Below, piece by piece: positions 30,302 to 40,800 of a stretch of DNA of 64,000 nucleotides (position 1 is the first letter of the stretch; every line of letters starts with the position of its first letter). Below the pieces are notes generated by a model. The model was not told the DNA's origin, did no database searches, and worked only from the letters and a program-made list of their open reading frames with translations. A program made the position numbers and the translations under genes. This stretch comes from a virus, in IMG/VR virus record IMGVR_UViG_3300043598_000004, positions 1 through 64,000 of that record. One strand, written 5' to 3'.

Positions 30302-31153
30302 TCAACCGCCCCAATCGCTACCCCAGTTCGCGCCCCATCCGATAAGCGCACCTGGAATAACTCTCAACGGCATGCGATAGCTCTGCCAGGACTCGAAGCC
30401 CCCGCGCATTGAAAACAGTTCAAGCGTTGCGTCCACTGGCGCATCGGCATCGGTAATGCCAAGGCCCGTCATCGCGGTCCATAGCGTGAACGTTGCTGCA
30501 GCGTCAGTAATGCCCGTGATCGTGGCTACCACTGTGTCAGCCGCATTGCGCAGACGCAGGCCATAGGTCGTGCCAGCCTCAGGCCCGATGCTTGCGATCT
30601 GGTGATCCACGAGCACGTCCGCTTGGGTGATTCGATCTCTATGAGTCCATGAGAGGCTCAGCGCCGTGTTGTCAGGATCAAGCTGATGAGGCAGGTAGAA
30701 CGCATCGGTCCCGACAAGGACCTTTCCGGGCGGATAGGGGCGCGCAAAGCGTGAATTGAAGGTCAGGGTATTCGGTGGCGCGTTTTCAGGCCCCATCGAC
30801 CCGCCAGTGGTCTTCATGAGCACCTTGACGCCTACCGTCTCACTAGCCATGTACTCGCGATTGGCGTAGCCCGTTCGATCGTTCAGGAACCAGACCAGGG
30901 ACCCTGCGGCGTGGCTCGCCGGCACCGTGTCGGCACAGCCTCGAAGGATGGTCACGCTGTCGAGCGTGATCGCCGTGACCTTCACGATCTCGTCATTGAT
31001 CATCGCGGCCCCGCCGATCGCCGGCAGCAAGCCGTTCTGCGATCGGTAGCTTCCAATAAAGAGGGTATCCGCTGCAGGGTTCACCGAGCCGAGCAAGTTG
31101 GCCACGGGGCAAATGAGCCCCGAACCTCGAACGATGTAGTCAACGTTGGCCAT
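30302..31153 (-). CDS. Tail protein (283 aa)
   Basis: ATG 31153 overlaps the stop of the tail-tip hub. Contains VDHQIASIGPEAGTTYGLRLRNAADTVVATITG, a fibronectin-like motif, and ELFSMRGGFESWQSYRMPLRV near the C-terminus, as in distal tail proteins of siphoviruses. Probably links hub and fibres. Confidence 0.7.
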   Translation of the reverse strand: MANVDYIVRGSGLICPVANLLGSVNPAADTLFIGSYRSQNGLLPAIGGAAMINDEIVKVTAITLDSVTILRGCADTVPASHAAGSLVWFLNDRTGYANREYMASETVGVKVLMKTTGGSMGPENAPPNTLTFNSRFARPYPPGKVLVGTDAFYLPHQLDPDNTALSLSWTHRDRITQADVLVDHQIASIGPEAGTTYGLRLRNAADTVVATITGITDAAATFTLWTAMTGLGITDADAPVDATLELFSMRGGFESWQSYRMPLRVIPGALIGWGANWGSDWGG

Positions 31154-33471
31154 CAGGGAATGTATCCGCAATACAGCTGGTCAGCTTCATCGGGAATGTC
31201 TTCAACCGTGGGAGCACCGTCGCGTATGGCAATGTCGTAAAGCGAATTGATCGGTTGGCCACGTTCAGCCACGGTGCCCGCATAGGCTGACGCATCCGTG
31301 AGCATTGCGAAGTCGGCGGGCCGCATCGCTCGATTGATCAGGAAGTACGGCAACTCGAAAACCTCGTGCTGCCCGATGCATGGTGTGAAGTTCGGAGGAA
31401 CCCATGTGTTCGGTTGGTCCAAGGTAAAACCTTGGGCCGGGAAGCTGAAGACATCCTGCACGACATCGAAGGTGCACTTGCCATCGGTGAGCGTACCGTC
31501 ATGTGCTGTACCGATGCGGACCACCATGTCGGGGATGCCGCGAGCCACGTTCTGAATCCTCATCACATCACCCGGCAGCATGTCCGAAGCTCGACGGTCG
31601 GTCGTGATCTTGAAGCGGCGCAGACCTTGCGCCATGGCCTTCAGGTCACGCAACGCAACACGCCTGGCCAGGCCCGGTATCGGGAGCCCTAAGTACTCGA
31701 TGGTCCGGGTATTGAACGCACCCGATTGCAAGCTGGCAAGGTTCTGTTCATTGACCGATCGAATCTCGTTGTAGATCGGGTCTTTGTACTTGACGATCAC
31801 TTCGTTGATGATCACCGTGGCCGTGTTGACATTCGAGTCACTGATTTCAAGGATGCCGTTCGTGGTGTCCCACAGCTTCAAGCCGCTGCGAATGTAGTCA
31901 GCGCGAATCAGCTTGATCTCAAGTAGTGCCGTGCTCCGACTATGACGCAGTGACGCACCAATGTGATTGAGGATGTTCTGAATGAATACTTTGATGTCGT
32001 CCTTGCGACTCCATTTCATGCAGAGCCCGAAGCCCTCTTCGTACAACTGTTGAGCAGCATCCTCAAATGAAGCAGTATCGATTCCCGAACGATCCTTGCC
32101 GCGACCCCACTCGCGATTCGTCAGGCATTCATAAATCATGTGCGACGGATTCATCGCCCAAATGTTTGCATCAGGCGTCAGCGTCGACTGCCCGAGGTTC
32201 GGCTCATAGAAGAACTGGATCGCTACTTCCTGGCCCTCGTAGGCGGGCCGCATGATGTTGATATAGCCGATGCTCGCATTCTCGGGGTCGATGCCTGCCT
32301 CTTCGAAGAAGACACCCTGCGGCGAGTAGTCGACATCCATCAGTTCAGTACTGTTCGTCGTGTTGACATCAATGGTCGAGTGATAGCGCCCGCCGTTCGG
32401 CGCCGTCACTGCCACCTGTGCAGGCGTACCGATGTCCTGGTCCGCTGCGAAGATGGTCCGCGAACCCGTGATCATCGTCATCGAGCCTGCAGGGGTGTAG
32501 AGGTAATTGCAGATTAGTTCTACGCCGTAGTAGTACTCATCGATGATGATCCACGCCGAGCCATCTGGCATGACTTCATCCCACCAATTGCGTACCGTCG
32601 CCGGAAAGTCGGGGTTGGCGTTGTAGTAGACGTTGGTGATTCCGTTGACCACGCCGCTCGGTGGAACCACATGGATGCGGACCTTGTTGGTCCAGGTCGT
32701 CGGCACTGCCGTATAGGCTTGCGATGCGAGCCCACCGCCACTGATCGAATAGAAGAAGCTGACAGTAAGCTCGAAGCCTTCCCACTTGCCAGGCGCCATG
32801 ACATCAGCTGTACCGTCAGGCTTGTAGACGACGTTGAAAAACGGTATGGGCACCGCGTCGCCGCCGCCTGCGTAATAAACACTATTTACTGATGCAATTG
32901 GACCACCGGGCGGATGGTCAACGTTCATGCTTACACCGTGCACCCGTGGCACTGTCGTCATGATGGTTGCACGGGCCAGTGCTTGCGGCGATGTCGAGCC
33001 TTCGGATGCGACCTGGCCATAGAGCGGAATCATCGCGAGTTCGGGCGCCAAGACATCGCCGTCCCATCCTGCCGTTGAGCGGCGCACACGCCAGGACCAG
33101 GGCTTCGGGTACGGGTTGACTGCGCTGATCTGGCCGTCGTAGTGGATCGTCAGCTGCCGGCGAAAGCCTGGCACAGGGGTTGGAGCGCACAGCGCCTTCA
33201 GCGCATCGCTGGCCACCTGTAGTGGCTCACCGAACATGGCATGAAAGAAGCCGACGATGCCGCCTTCCTTCTTCAGACCACCGAAGAGATTCGGCTGATT
33301 GATCGACACCACACCCGATGCCGTCAAAGTGCCTTGCCATGCCAGCTTGCCGCCAACCCGGCATTCGCGCAGCTGGTTGACCGGGCCACGGCCGATGCCC
33401 ATGTGGATGCCGAACGAATAGATGAAGCCCGCAGACCCCTCCGGTGCGCCGCCGCCTGCCAAATCACTCAT
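31153..33471 (-). CDS. Tail tip / hub protein (772 aa)
   Basis: The N-terminal region (GFIYSFGIHMGIGRGPVNQLRECRVGGKLAW) and the central and C-terminal body (ANIWAMNPSHMIYECLTNREWG, YLGLPIPGLARRVALRDLKAMAQGLRRFKI, MLPGDVMRI) match phage tail tip proteins of the Phage-tail_3 type. An inserted beta-rich region occupies residues about 215-400. It likely forms the central hub and contacts the host. Confidence 0.82.
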   Translation of the reverse strand: MSDLAGGGAPEGSAGFIYSFGIHMGIGRGPVNQLRECRVGGKLAWQGTLTASGVVSINQPNLFGGLKKEGGIVGFFHAMFGEPLQVASDALKALCAPTPVPGFRRQLTIHYDGQISAVNPYPKPWSWRVRRSTAGWDGDVLAPELAMIPLYGQVASEGSTSPQALARATIMTTVPRVHGVSMNVDHPPGGPIASVNSVYYAGGGDAVPIPFFNVVYKPDGTADVMAPGKWEGFELTVSFFYSISGGGLASQAYTAVPTTWTNKVRIHVVPPSGVVNGITNVYYNANPDFPATVRNWWDEVMPDGSAWIIIDEYYYGVELICNYLYTPAGSMTMITGSRTIFAADQDIGTPAQVAVTAPNGGRYHSTIDVNTTNSTELMDVDYSPQGVFFEEAGIDPENASIGYINIMRPAYEGQEVAIQFFYEPNLGQSTLTPDANIWAMNPSHMIYECLTNREWGRGKDRSGIDTASFEDAAQQLYEEGFGLCMKWSRKDDIKVFIQNILNHIGASLRHSRSTALLEIKLIRADYIRSGLKLWDTTNGILEISDSNVNTATVIINEVIVKYKDPIYNEIRSVNEQNLASLQSGAFNTRTIEYLGLPIPGLARRVALRDLKAMAQGLRRFKITTDRRASDMLPGDVMRIQNVARGIPDMVVRIGTAHDGTLTDGKCTFDVVQDVFSFPAQGFTLDQPNTWVPPNFTPCIGQHEVFELPYFLINRAMRPADFAMLTDASAYAGTVAERGQPINSLYDIAIRDGAPTVEDIPDEADQLYCGYIP

Positions 33472-33676
33472 CTAGTTCTCCTGCCGCGTCCTGGCGGGCA
33501 ATCGAGGCAACCATGCGACCAAGCTCATCGCCGGTATTCTCGATGACTTCCACGGGATAGCCTTTGGTGATGAAGGTATTGAAGTCGAGCCCGTGCCGAG
33601 CAAACCAGATTCGAGCACCACGGCTGCAAAAATTCGCATTGCGAATGTGCTTCACCGTGACCATGATGTCGCTCAT
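33464..33676 (-). CDS. Small tail assembly protein (70 aa)
   Basis: MSDIMVTVKHIRNANFCSRGARIWFARHGLDFNTF is a highly conserved phage signature for a small protein that sits just upstream of the tail-tip hub. Start at 33676 by ATGA overlap with the upstream gene. Ends GELDE, acidic but without final Leu. Confidence 0.8.
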   Translation of the reverse strand: MSDIMVTVKHIRNANFCSRGARIWFARHGLDFNTFITKGYPVEVIENTGDELGRMVASIARQDAAGELDE

Positions 33677-33912
33677 TTTTTGCCCGAGCCAATTGGAATC
33701 GGCTCTGTTCGATAGTTCCCATACGTGATCACCAACCAATCTTCGGACCAGCAATCACCGAAGAAGACAGCTTGCGGTGTGCCTTCATCGGCTTGAGGAA
33801 AGTCGATCTCTTCAAGCGCTGCAGGCGTTGGTGGCACAGCCTTGGGTGTGAGCACCGCAGTGATCACGATCGATGCGATCATCAAATAGATCGCGGTGTC
33901 CCAACCCATCAT
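33673..33912 (-). CDS. Small membrane-anchored tail assembly protein (79 aa)
   Basis: Tandem ATG codons at 33912/33909 with GAGGTAC before them. Residues 5-22 are hydrophobic (AIYLMIASIVITAVLTP); then PPTPAALEEIDFPQADEGTPQAVFFGDCW and ITYGNYRTEPIPI, the pattern of phage tail assembly proteins with an N-terminal helix. Confidence 0.75.
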   Translation of the reverse strand: MMGWDTAIYLMIASIVITAVLTPKAVPPTPAALEEIDFPQADEGTPQAVFFGDCWSEDWLVITYGNYRTEPIPIGSGKK

Positions 33913-33922
33913 GGCGCGTACC

Positions 33923-34747
33923 TCAATTAAAGACGGACTGGCCGTCAAAAGGCGACTTGCCCTTCAACGACGGAGCCCCGCCATAGTTGTCGTAATTGTT
34001 GAAGATCACACTGCAGGCATTGACCGTTCGATCGCAGCCAGGATACGCAGTCAGAACAGTTCCGATCGCGATACCTTCGGCCCCACCGAACATCACCAAC
34101 GTTGAATCAACAGCGTGATCCTCGATGCTACGTCGCTCGATGCCGCGCACCGGGTCGGTCCACTCGACGAATCCGCCACGGTAGTGCCCGAGTCCTTGGC
34201 CACCGATCGCCGGCAGCGTCACCACGTTGTCGACAACATTCGTGACAGCCCCGGTGAGAGCAATAGCCGTCTTGTCCACCTTGCACGTCACCGGGTCGTA
34301 CAGAGCATAGGGGCAGTTCCGCTGCCATCCAAGGCGCAAGCCTTCGCGTTCCATGGTCGCGGAGAACGTCTCGCATGTCAGCTTCGCTGTGCCAGGCTGC
34401 AGGACATTGCACTGCGTCACGTCGCCCACGTAGATCGCCCTGATCTCGTCATCGCCTTCGTGGCTCGTGAAGATCGCCACCGACACATCCCGCGAGGGCG
34501 GATAGTGCATGTACAGCTGCACAGGCACGATGCTCGTGGTCGTCGTGATGTTCAACGAGTCGGTGACAGCATCCCCGGTTTGCCTGATACCGTCGTCGGC
34601 GATCGGCACTGCTATCCACAACTGGCCCGCCTTCTCGATGTCCTCGTCAGCTGACGTGTAGCGCCAGGTCTTGTCATTGAGGCTGAATCGATAGAGATAG
34701 ATTGGCCTGCCGTCTTCGAGGGAGAACTCTAGGGATGCGTATGACAT
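33923..34747 (-). CDS. DUF2163-like tail protein
   Basis: 274 aa. Starts SYASLEFSLEDGRPIYLYRF and carries the DUF2163-type Cys pattern: CPYALYDPVTCKV in the middle and CDRTVNACSVIFNNYDNYGG near the C-terminus. In related phages it belongs to the tail tip between tape measure and hub. Confidence 0.85.
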   Translation of the reverse strand: MSYASLEFSLEDGRPIYLYRFSLNDKTWRYTSADEDIEKAGQLWIAVPIADDGIRQTGDAVTDSLNITTTTSIVPVQLYMHYPPSRDVSVAIFTSHEGDDEIRAIYVGDVTQCNVLQPGTAKLTCETFSATMEREGLRLGWQRNCPYALYDPVTCKVDKTAIALTGAVTNVVDNVVTLPAIGGQGLGHYRGGFVEWTDPVRGIERRSIEDHAVDSTLVMFGGAEGIAIGTVLTAYPGCDRTVNACSVIFNNYDNYGGAPSLKGKSPFDGQSVFN

Positions 34748-34750
34748 GGC

Positions 34751-35326
34751 TTAGACCAGTTCGAATTGCATGCGCAAGTTCTTGTTCATGCCGATGTTCT
34801 TCAGCTTGGTCCCTGGAAACAGGTCCGTGCGCAAAGCCCGCTCGATAAGGAAGCGATCGCGTTGCTGCCGGTAGTAGAGCGTACTGCCACGGAGGTATGC
34901 GAGGATCATGTCTGACGTGTCGACAGACAAGGCCCGCTTGTCGTCCAGTGCCATCTTCGGATTCACTGCAGCTTCGAACGTGGTCGTCACGCGAGCGCTC
35001 ACGGTCGAGTCGTACCAACGCAGCTTCAGAACACCGTTGGCGATGTACCCCACGGACCAGCGCATGTTCTGATCGAAGGCCAGGGATATCTCGGTGATCT
35101 GCGATTCGCTGAACAGCAGCGTCGGCGACGGGTCACCTTCACCGAGCACGTACACGTTCACATCTTCGAGGTACACGCGCCAGTTCTTGACCTGCAGACC
35201 TTGCGACGTATCGAGCAACGCAATGCCGCCACGTTCGTAGTCGACGATCGGCGTGGTAACGCGATCATCCGGCGAGACGAAGAGCCCGCCGAAGCCGATC
35301 GATGACGTGACGTTATCGGGCAGCAT
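34751..35326 (-). CDS. Tail tip protein (191 aa)
   Basis: ATG 35326 lies just after the stop of the fibre-like gene; a GTG at 35347 is an alternative. C-terminal ALRTDLFPGTKLKNIGMNKNLRMQFEL is a recurring siphovirus tail-protein signature. Beta-rich; function in tail tip assembly inferred from position. Confidence 0.7.
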   Translation of the reverse strand: MLPDNVTSSIGFGGLFVSPDDRVTTPIVDYERGGIALLDTSQGLQVKNWRVYLEDVNVYVLGEGDPSPTLLFSESQITEISLAFDQNMRWSVGYIANGVLKLRWYDSTVSARVTTTFEAAVNPKMALDDKRALSVDTSDMILAYLRGSTLYYRQQRDRFLIERALRTDLFPGTKLKNIGMNKNLRMQFELV

Positions 35327-35328
35327 GA

Positions 35329-36243
35329 TCAAGCGTGGCGAGCCCACGAGTACTCATACCCGATGGTCAACACCTTGGTAGCGTCCTTCGGAATCTTGGC
35401 GCTGAATTCGAATTGGAACTTCGAGCCCATGTTTGTCTGCATCGCAATCGTTTTGATGCCGCCGCCATCGAGATTGCCTTGAAGCAAGCCCCACGCTGCA
35501 GTACCAGTGCGCTTCAGGCTGTTATTCGAATAAGTGGCATTGGTTCCACTGGCGCCATCCGATTGCGTACCTGACGGGTCCTGGATCACCGTACCAGCTG
35601 CACCGGAGTATGGCGTGAGCACTGGCGCATTGGTCGATCCATATACAAGCGTAGTGTACGGACTCCATTCGCTATTGGCCTGGCAGGCACGACCCGTGAC
35701 ACCGTAGGTCACGCCAGCAATGACAAGATCGAAAGTCACATCGGCTGTCGGCGCATAGTTGCGCAACTCGTACGTGACATCGAGCACTTCATCGGCGAGC
35801 ACGGTGATCGTTGTTGGATCGCCTTCGGCATCGCGCACGAGCGCACGACTGAAGAGCGTTGCGCCAGTGGTTGCCCAACCGATACCGACTTCGGACACGT
35901 TGCCTGTGGCTGCGCCTGCCCCGAAGCGATAGGTGAACCTGATCCATCCGTACCACGGTGCCGATGCTGAGTGACCGTTGTTCTGTGCTTGAAGGGTTCC
36001 TGTCACGCCGATCTGCGACACCAACGATGTGTCGCCGTTCGCTGGCGGCGTTGAGCCCGAGCCCACACGACAATTGTTGTAGACAGAGCCAGTGCCGAGT
36101 CTGTTGAGGCCAATCGTGGTGATAAGGTTGTCAAACCAATCGGCCAATACGCGTTCTGAAATCACTTCACCGTTGGCATCGAGCTTCTTTGCCACCATGG
36201 TGTAGCGGCCGGCCAGTTCCATCGGCAGTATCAAATTCTTCAT
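35329..36243 (-). CDS. Tail fibre-like protein (304 aa)
   Basis: Gly/Ala/Thr/Asn-rich beta protein; the first 45 residues are a short domain (MELAGRYTMVAKKLDANGEVI). No catalytic motif. Coupled by ATGA to the upstream tail protein. Placed between tape measure and hub, unusual for a fibre, so it may decorate the baseplate. Confidence 0.65.
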   Translation of the reverse strand: MKNLILPMELAGRYTMVAKKLDANGEVISERVLADWFDNLITTIGLNRLGTGSVYNNCRVGSGSTPPANGDTSLVSQIGVTGTLQAQNNGHSASAPWYGWIRFTYRFGAGAATGNVSEVGIGWATTGATLFSRALVRDAEGDPTTITVLADEVLDVTYELRNYAPTADVTFDLVIAGVTYGVTGRACQANSEWSPYTTLVYGSTNAPVLTPYSGAAGTVIQDPSGTQSDGASGTNATYSNNSLKRTGTAAWGLLQGNLDGGGIKTIAMQTNMGSKFQFEFSAKIPKDATKVLTIGYEYSWARHA

Positions 36244-37871
36244 GTCAAAGTTCCTTCAGTGAGCGTGGCCACCACTGCGATTTCGTCAGCGGGGTCAATG
36301 ATATGCGTGATCAACAAAACTATAAGTGACCCACTGGTGAGAGTTCCAAAGTCATCTATTGAATCGAAACCTGCATCCCCGGTAAGCAGCAATGTAACCA
36401 GTGCGCCGCTTGTCAGCAGACCTTCGAAATCCATCTCATCAAAGCCTGCATCACCTGAAAGCAACACGGTATTCAACGTGCCCTCTGTGAAGACACCCAT
36501 GCAATCCATGCTGTCATTCCATGCAGGCGGGAAGCGCAAATCAGACACGGTAAGCACTGCGCCCATCGTCATCTCATCGATGTTCTGCAACGGATATGGA
36601 CGACTCGTAACCCAACACTCGATTGGCGGCATGCCTTCGACGACATTGGACTTGACCACCACTGCGGCCTTGGCACCCTTGCCACTGTCGGTGACATGCA
36701 GGATTTCAAACGAGTCCTGATCGAAGCGTGACGGCACGATGAAGGAGATGCGATCGATCTCGCGCTTCAGGATCGGCGGCATGTCGGATGCCAGAGTGAA
36801 GCGTTCCGCGACCTGGTTGTATGGCGCAACGTCGTTCAGGACAGGCTCGATGCCGATGATGTCTCGATAGATCGTCGGCCTGCCGTCTTTGAAGACCACA
36901 GAGATGATTCGGCGAGCTTCCTGAGGGTCAGGCATGTACGCATTGAATCCGTTCACCACAGCGTCGAATATGTCGCCGCTCAGGTCATCGAGAGGGATGA
37001 TGTCTCGCGTGAAGCTCGGTACATAGAAGCGACGGACCTTGCCCCTGGCCTGATACAGGAAAGATCGAAACCTGCCGATCTCCGCATGCCCGTACATCGT
37101 CAAGGCGAGCGACGTGCTGATCTGCGCTCGGTTGCCGGGGTCGGTCACTTCAACCACGCCGGCATCCATGTCCAGGATATAGGCGCTGCGTTCGTAGCTG
37201 AATTCGATCTCGGTGGCGCGATCGGGAACGAATCTCCACAGCGGCGAACAGTAGCCCCACGATGCCGTGAAACGCGAGTCCGCATCGCTCAAGCTGAATC
37301 GAATCTGCGCCTTGCCCACGCGATCGCTTGCGTTGCCCAAGGACATCGGGTCCAGGATGCGGGCCACACGCAACGGCGTGATGCGTGAGCCCACGGGCCA
37401 CGTGCCAACGTCATCGAGTGACCCGAGCGTGATCCTGTCGTTGCCCGTGTTGACCGTGAGCACCGTGAGCACTGCGAAGCGCTCGCCAGCGGTGATGAGC
37501 ACCAGGTCATCGACATGGAACTCTCGATGTACCAACGTGCTCGTGGGGAACTGCACATAGGCGCCGGGCTCGCCGAGCTTGAATTGATCGTGCCACAGGG
37601 GCACAAGAAACTTGTTGCGCCCCATGCCTGCGGCGAAGAGATCGATACGTGAACGTTCGCTGTCGGCACGCAAAAAGGATACTTCGAACGAACGTCGTGG
37701 AAACCTGCGTGAGGCCCGACGTTGCTCGACGGCTTGCTCACTGGACATCAGGTCCGTCTTGAACTCAAGCCGTTCAAGGATGCCGTCTTTCCAGTTAGGG
37801 CTCAGCGTGAAGACGCGCAGCGACCTGTTTGGATCAGCGGGAGCCGTCGCCGGCCAGGACCAGGTTGCCAT
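36240..37871 (-). CDS. Tail assembly protein with C-terminal repeats (543 aa)
   Basis: The N-terminal half has the distal tail pattern (LSPNWKDGILERLEFKTDLM, EQRRASRRFPRRSFEVSF). The C-terminus has an imperfect 28-residue tandem repeat of the type EGLLTSGALVTLLLTGDAGFD and GTLNTVLLSGDAGFDEMD. The repeats may be a surface-exposed decoration or binding module. Directly follows the tape measure. Confidence 0.75.
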   Translation of the reverse strand: MATWSWPATAPADPNRSLRVFTLSPNWKDGILERLEFKTDLMSSEQAVEQRRASRRFPRRSFEVSFLRADSERSRIDLFAAGMGRNKFLVPLWHDQFKLGEPGAYVQFPTSTLVHREFHVDDLVLITAGERFAVLTVLTVNTGNDRITLGSLDDVGTWPVGSRITPLRVARILDPMSLGNASDRVGKAQIRFSLSDADSRFTASWGYCSPLWRFVPDRATEIEFSYERSAYILDMDAGVVEVTDPGNRAQISTSLALTMYGHAEIGRFRSFLYQARGKVRRFYVPSFTRDIIPLDDLSGDIFDAVVNGFNAYMPDPQEARRIISVVFKDGRPTIYRDIIGIEPVLNDVAPYNQVAERFTLASDMPPILKREIDRISFIVPSRFDQDSFEILHVTDSGKGAKAAVVVKSNVVEGMPPIECWVTSRPYPLQNIDEMTMGAVLTVSDLRFPPAWNDSMDCMGVFTEGTLNTVLLSGDAGFDEMDFEGLLTSGALVTLLLTGDAGFDSIDDFGTLTSGSLIVLLITHIIDPADEIAVVATLTEGTLT

Positions 37872-37875
37872 GTCG

Positions 37876-40800
37876 TTACTTCATCATTTGCTTGACCGAG
37901 GCACGATTGCGTTTCAGCATGACCAATTGTGCCCGCTCACCTTCAGCTGACATCATGGCTTCAGGAACGCCAGCGCGATCATCCACGAGAACAAAACGGT
38001 TGTCGGGGATGTCGACATTCATCTTGCGACCACCGTTCAGCACGTTGTCTGGATTGTTGCGATCAAGAACCTCTTCACCCTTTTGCAGGATCGTCGGCAC
38101 TTCATTGCTTTTGAGTCCAGGCAAACCTCCCTCGTGGAAGCGCGGAGCATTGGCGAAGAGAGACATATCGACTTTGCGATACGTGCCAGTGCTGCGACCC
38201 ACCACGCCGCCGCTGTGCTGCGTAGAAACTCTGCCGCCCGCTGCAACCGCGGCCTGGCCCAATACACCACCGCTGCTTGCGATGGCATTGAGAATAAGTT
38301 GCTTGGCGATAGCCTTGCTGATCTCAAACAGGAAGCTCGCAACGAAGCTCACCACCGTGCCACCGAGTTGCCTGAATGCATCGCCGGCAGACTTCGCATT
38401 GGTTGCGATGTCCGTAAGTGATTGAGCCAACGCGTTGAAGCTCTGATCGATGCCAGATGTCATGAAGTTGCTGAGAGTCTTGCCCATCAGATCGAGTTCA
38501 GGCAATGCGTTCGCGGTCTGAGTGCGCAGCAATTGCACGCGAGCAATCTGCGCATCGAGCGCTGCGATCTGTTCAACATTCAATGTGTTGTTGAGAATCC
38601 CTTCAGCCCTTTGAACTTCGAGCCTGGCTTGCATCACTTGAGTCAATTCGAGAATCTTCGCCTTGTACTCATCGGCGTTGTCATTGACCCGCTTCGCGTA
38701 GTCGTCTTCGCTGATCACACGCAATTCGAGTTGAGCCTTGAAGATAGCTTCAGCTGCAGTGCGCTTGGCCACCAGGGAGTTGATTTCGTCTTCCTGTGCC
38801 TTGTTTAGAGCCTCATCAGCCTTGCGTGGGCTCGCCACAGCTGCGGCCGTCGCGGTCGTGGTCTTCGTTTTGATCTCGGCTTGATCGGTGAGCGACAGCA
38901 AGCCTTTCTTCGCATCGACAACACCATCGGCAAATCGTTGAAGGTTGTCCGCAGCCTTGGTGATCGCGCCATCGGCAACGCGATTGATCTCTGCGGTGTT
39001 CTTCAGAAAGTCCTCTTGCGAAGTCAAGCCAGCGTCGTACTTGATCTTCTCTTGTTCAAGACCGGCCTGGCGCAATTTGGTTTGATCTTCGAGTTCCTTT
39101 TCGAGCCGCTTGACTTCTTCGAGCGTGACCTTTTGCTCTTCGACTGATTGCAATTGCTTGATATAGATATCAAGCTTTGCAGAGGCCGCAACAGCTGCAT
39201 CCTTGTCCAGGGTGCTCAACGTGGCGATCGACTTCTTCAGCTTGTCATAGGAGTGCGCGATAGCATCCAAGCGGGTCTTCTTCCGCTCATCGAAGGTCGC
39301 GTTCTGGTCAAGCTTCACTTCGGCCTTTGCAAGGTCGTCCTGAATCTTCAGCAAGGCATTCTTGACTTCTTCCTTGACCGTGACTTCTTTCTTGGCTGCA
39401 GAGGCGCCGCTCTTCTCGTGCTCCGTGTTGTAGCGAATCTGATCGGCCAATAGTGCTTGCTTTTCCTGAGCATCAACTTGCTTCAGCAGTTCGGACTTCT
39501 TCGTCGCGTCCTTGATATCTTTGTTGATGCCTTCACGCGTGAGATTGAAGCCTTCTTTGATGATGTCGGCCCTGTCGCCGAGTTCGTCCTTGGCTGCACG
39601 CTTGCGAGCGGACTTGAGTTCCTTGTCGGCCTTCTCTTGATCCTTTTTCAGCTTCTCCTGCGTACGCTTAAAAACTGCCTCTTCGTTGCTGAAGCCACCG
39701 CCAGGATCAGGCGTGAGCCCTTCGGTCGGCATGCCAACGTTGTCGAGCTTCTTTCGATTGACCGTGCCGCTTGCTGCGCCTGCCACTGCACCGAATGTCC
39801 GGGCCGATTCCGCCCTGGACTTTTCCAAGTGGTCGAAGGCTTTGGTGACAAGCTCGATACCCTTCAACAGGCTGTACATGAAGGGAATCATCATCGCCGC
39901 CCGCTTCAAGCGACCAATGAACGTGTCAATGCCATCGGCACCCCTGGTGGCACTATCACCAACGGCAACCAGGCTGAAGCCCATAGCAGTCAGCAGTCCC
40001 GTCAATTGAGTGGTCAGTGCGATCAACGGCCCGAGAGTTTCGATCAGCAACACGATGCCTCGATAAGCCACAAACAACCAGCGACCAACCGTCAAGCCAA
40101 TGAGCAACGCGAAACCTATCTTGATTTCCTCAAGATGATCAATCAGGAAACCGATGACATCGACAACAGCTTGGAACGCCGTGGCCAGGTCCTTCGCGAG
40201 CTTGGTCCCTTGTTCGCTGGCCAGGAATGCCGTGATCTTGTTGAGTAGCTCCGTCCAGGCGTCGGCGAATCCACTGCGGGCAATCAAATCCTGAAAGCGC
40301 AATGTCTCGTTGGCGAAGCGAGCTTGCGCAATGGCCAGGGCTTGCACTTGCATGCTCGCGCCCTGATAGTCCGTTGCCAGCGTGCGAGCGAAGTCAATGA
40401 AGGCTACTGACGCGACTTCGTTCTTCTCCATGAGCTTGCCAAGCTCTTCGGTCGTCTTGCCGATCGACTTGGCGAACAGAACAAACGCGCCTGGCAGCCT
40501 GTCGCCCAATTGGCCACGAAGCTCTTCGGCCTGGATTGAGCCCTTGGAAAAACCTTGTTCAACCGCCTTCAACACGCCTTCGAAGTCACTGGCACTGAGC
40601 CCCGCGCTGCGGCCGGCGATCGCCAATTGCTCGAAGATGAATCGCGTTTGATCGACAGTCAGGCCCGTCGCCTTCGCAGCAATCGCGAACTTCGCATAGG
40701 CAGGCGCAGCCTCGCGCAACGAGATGCCAATCCTGTCAGCTGCAGCTGAGAGGTAGGTGAACTCCGCAGCTGCTTTCTGTGCATCGCCGCCTGAAGCGAT

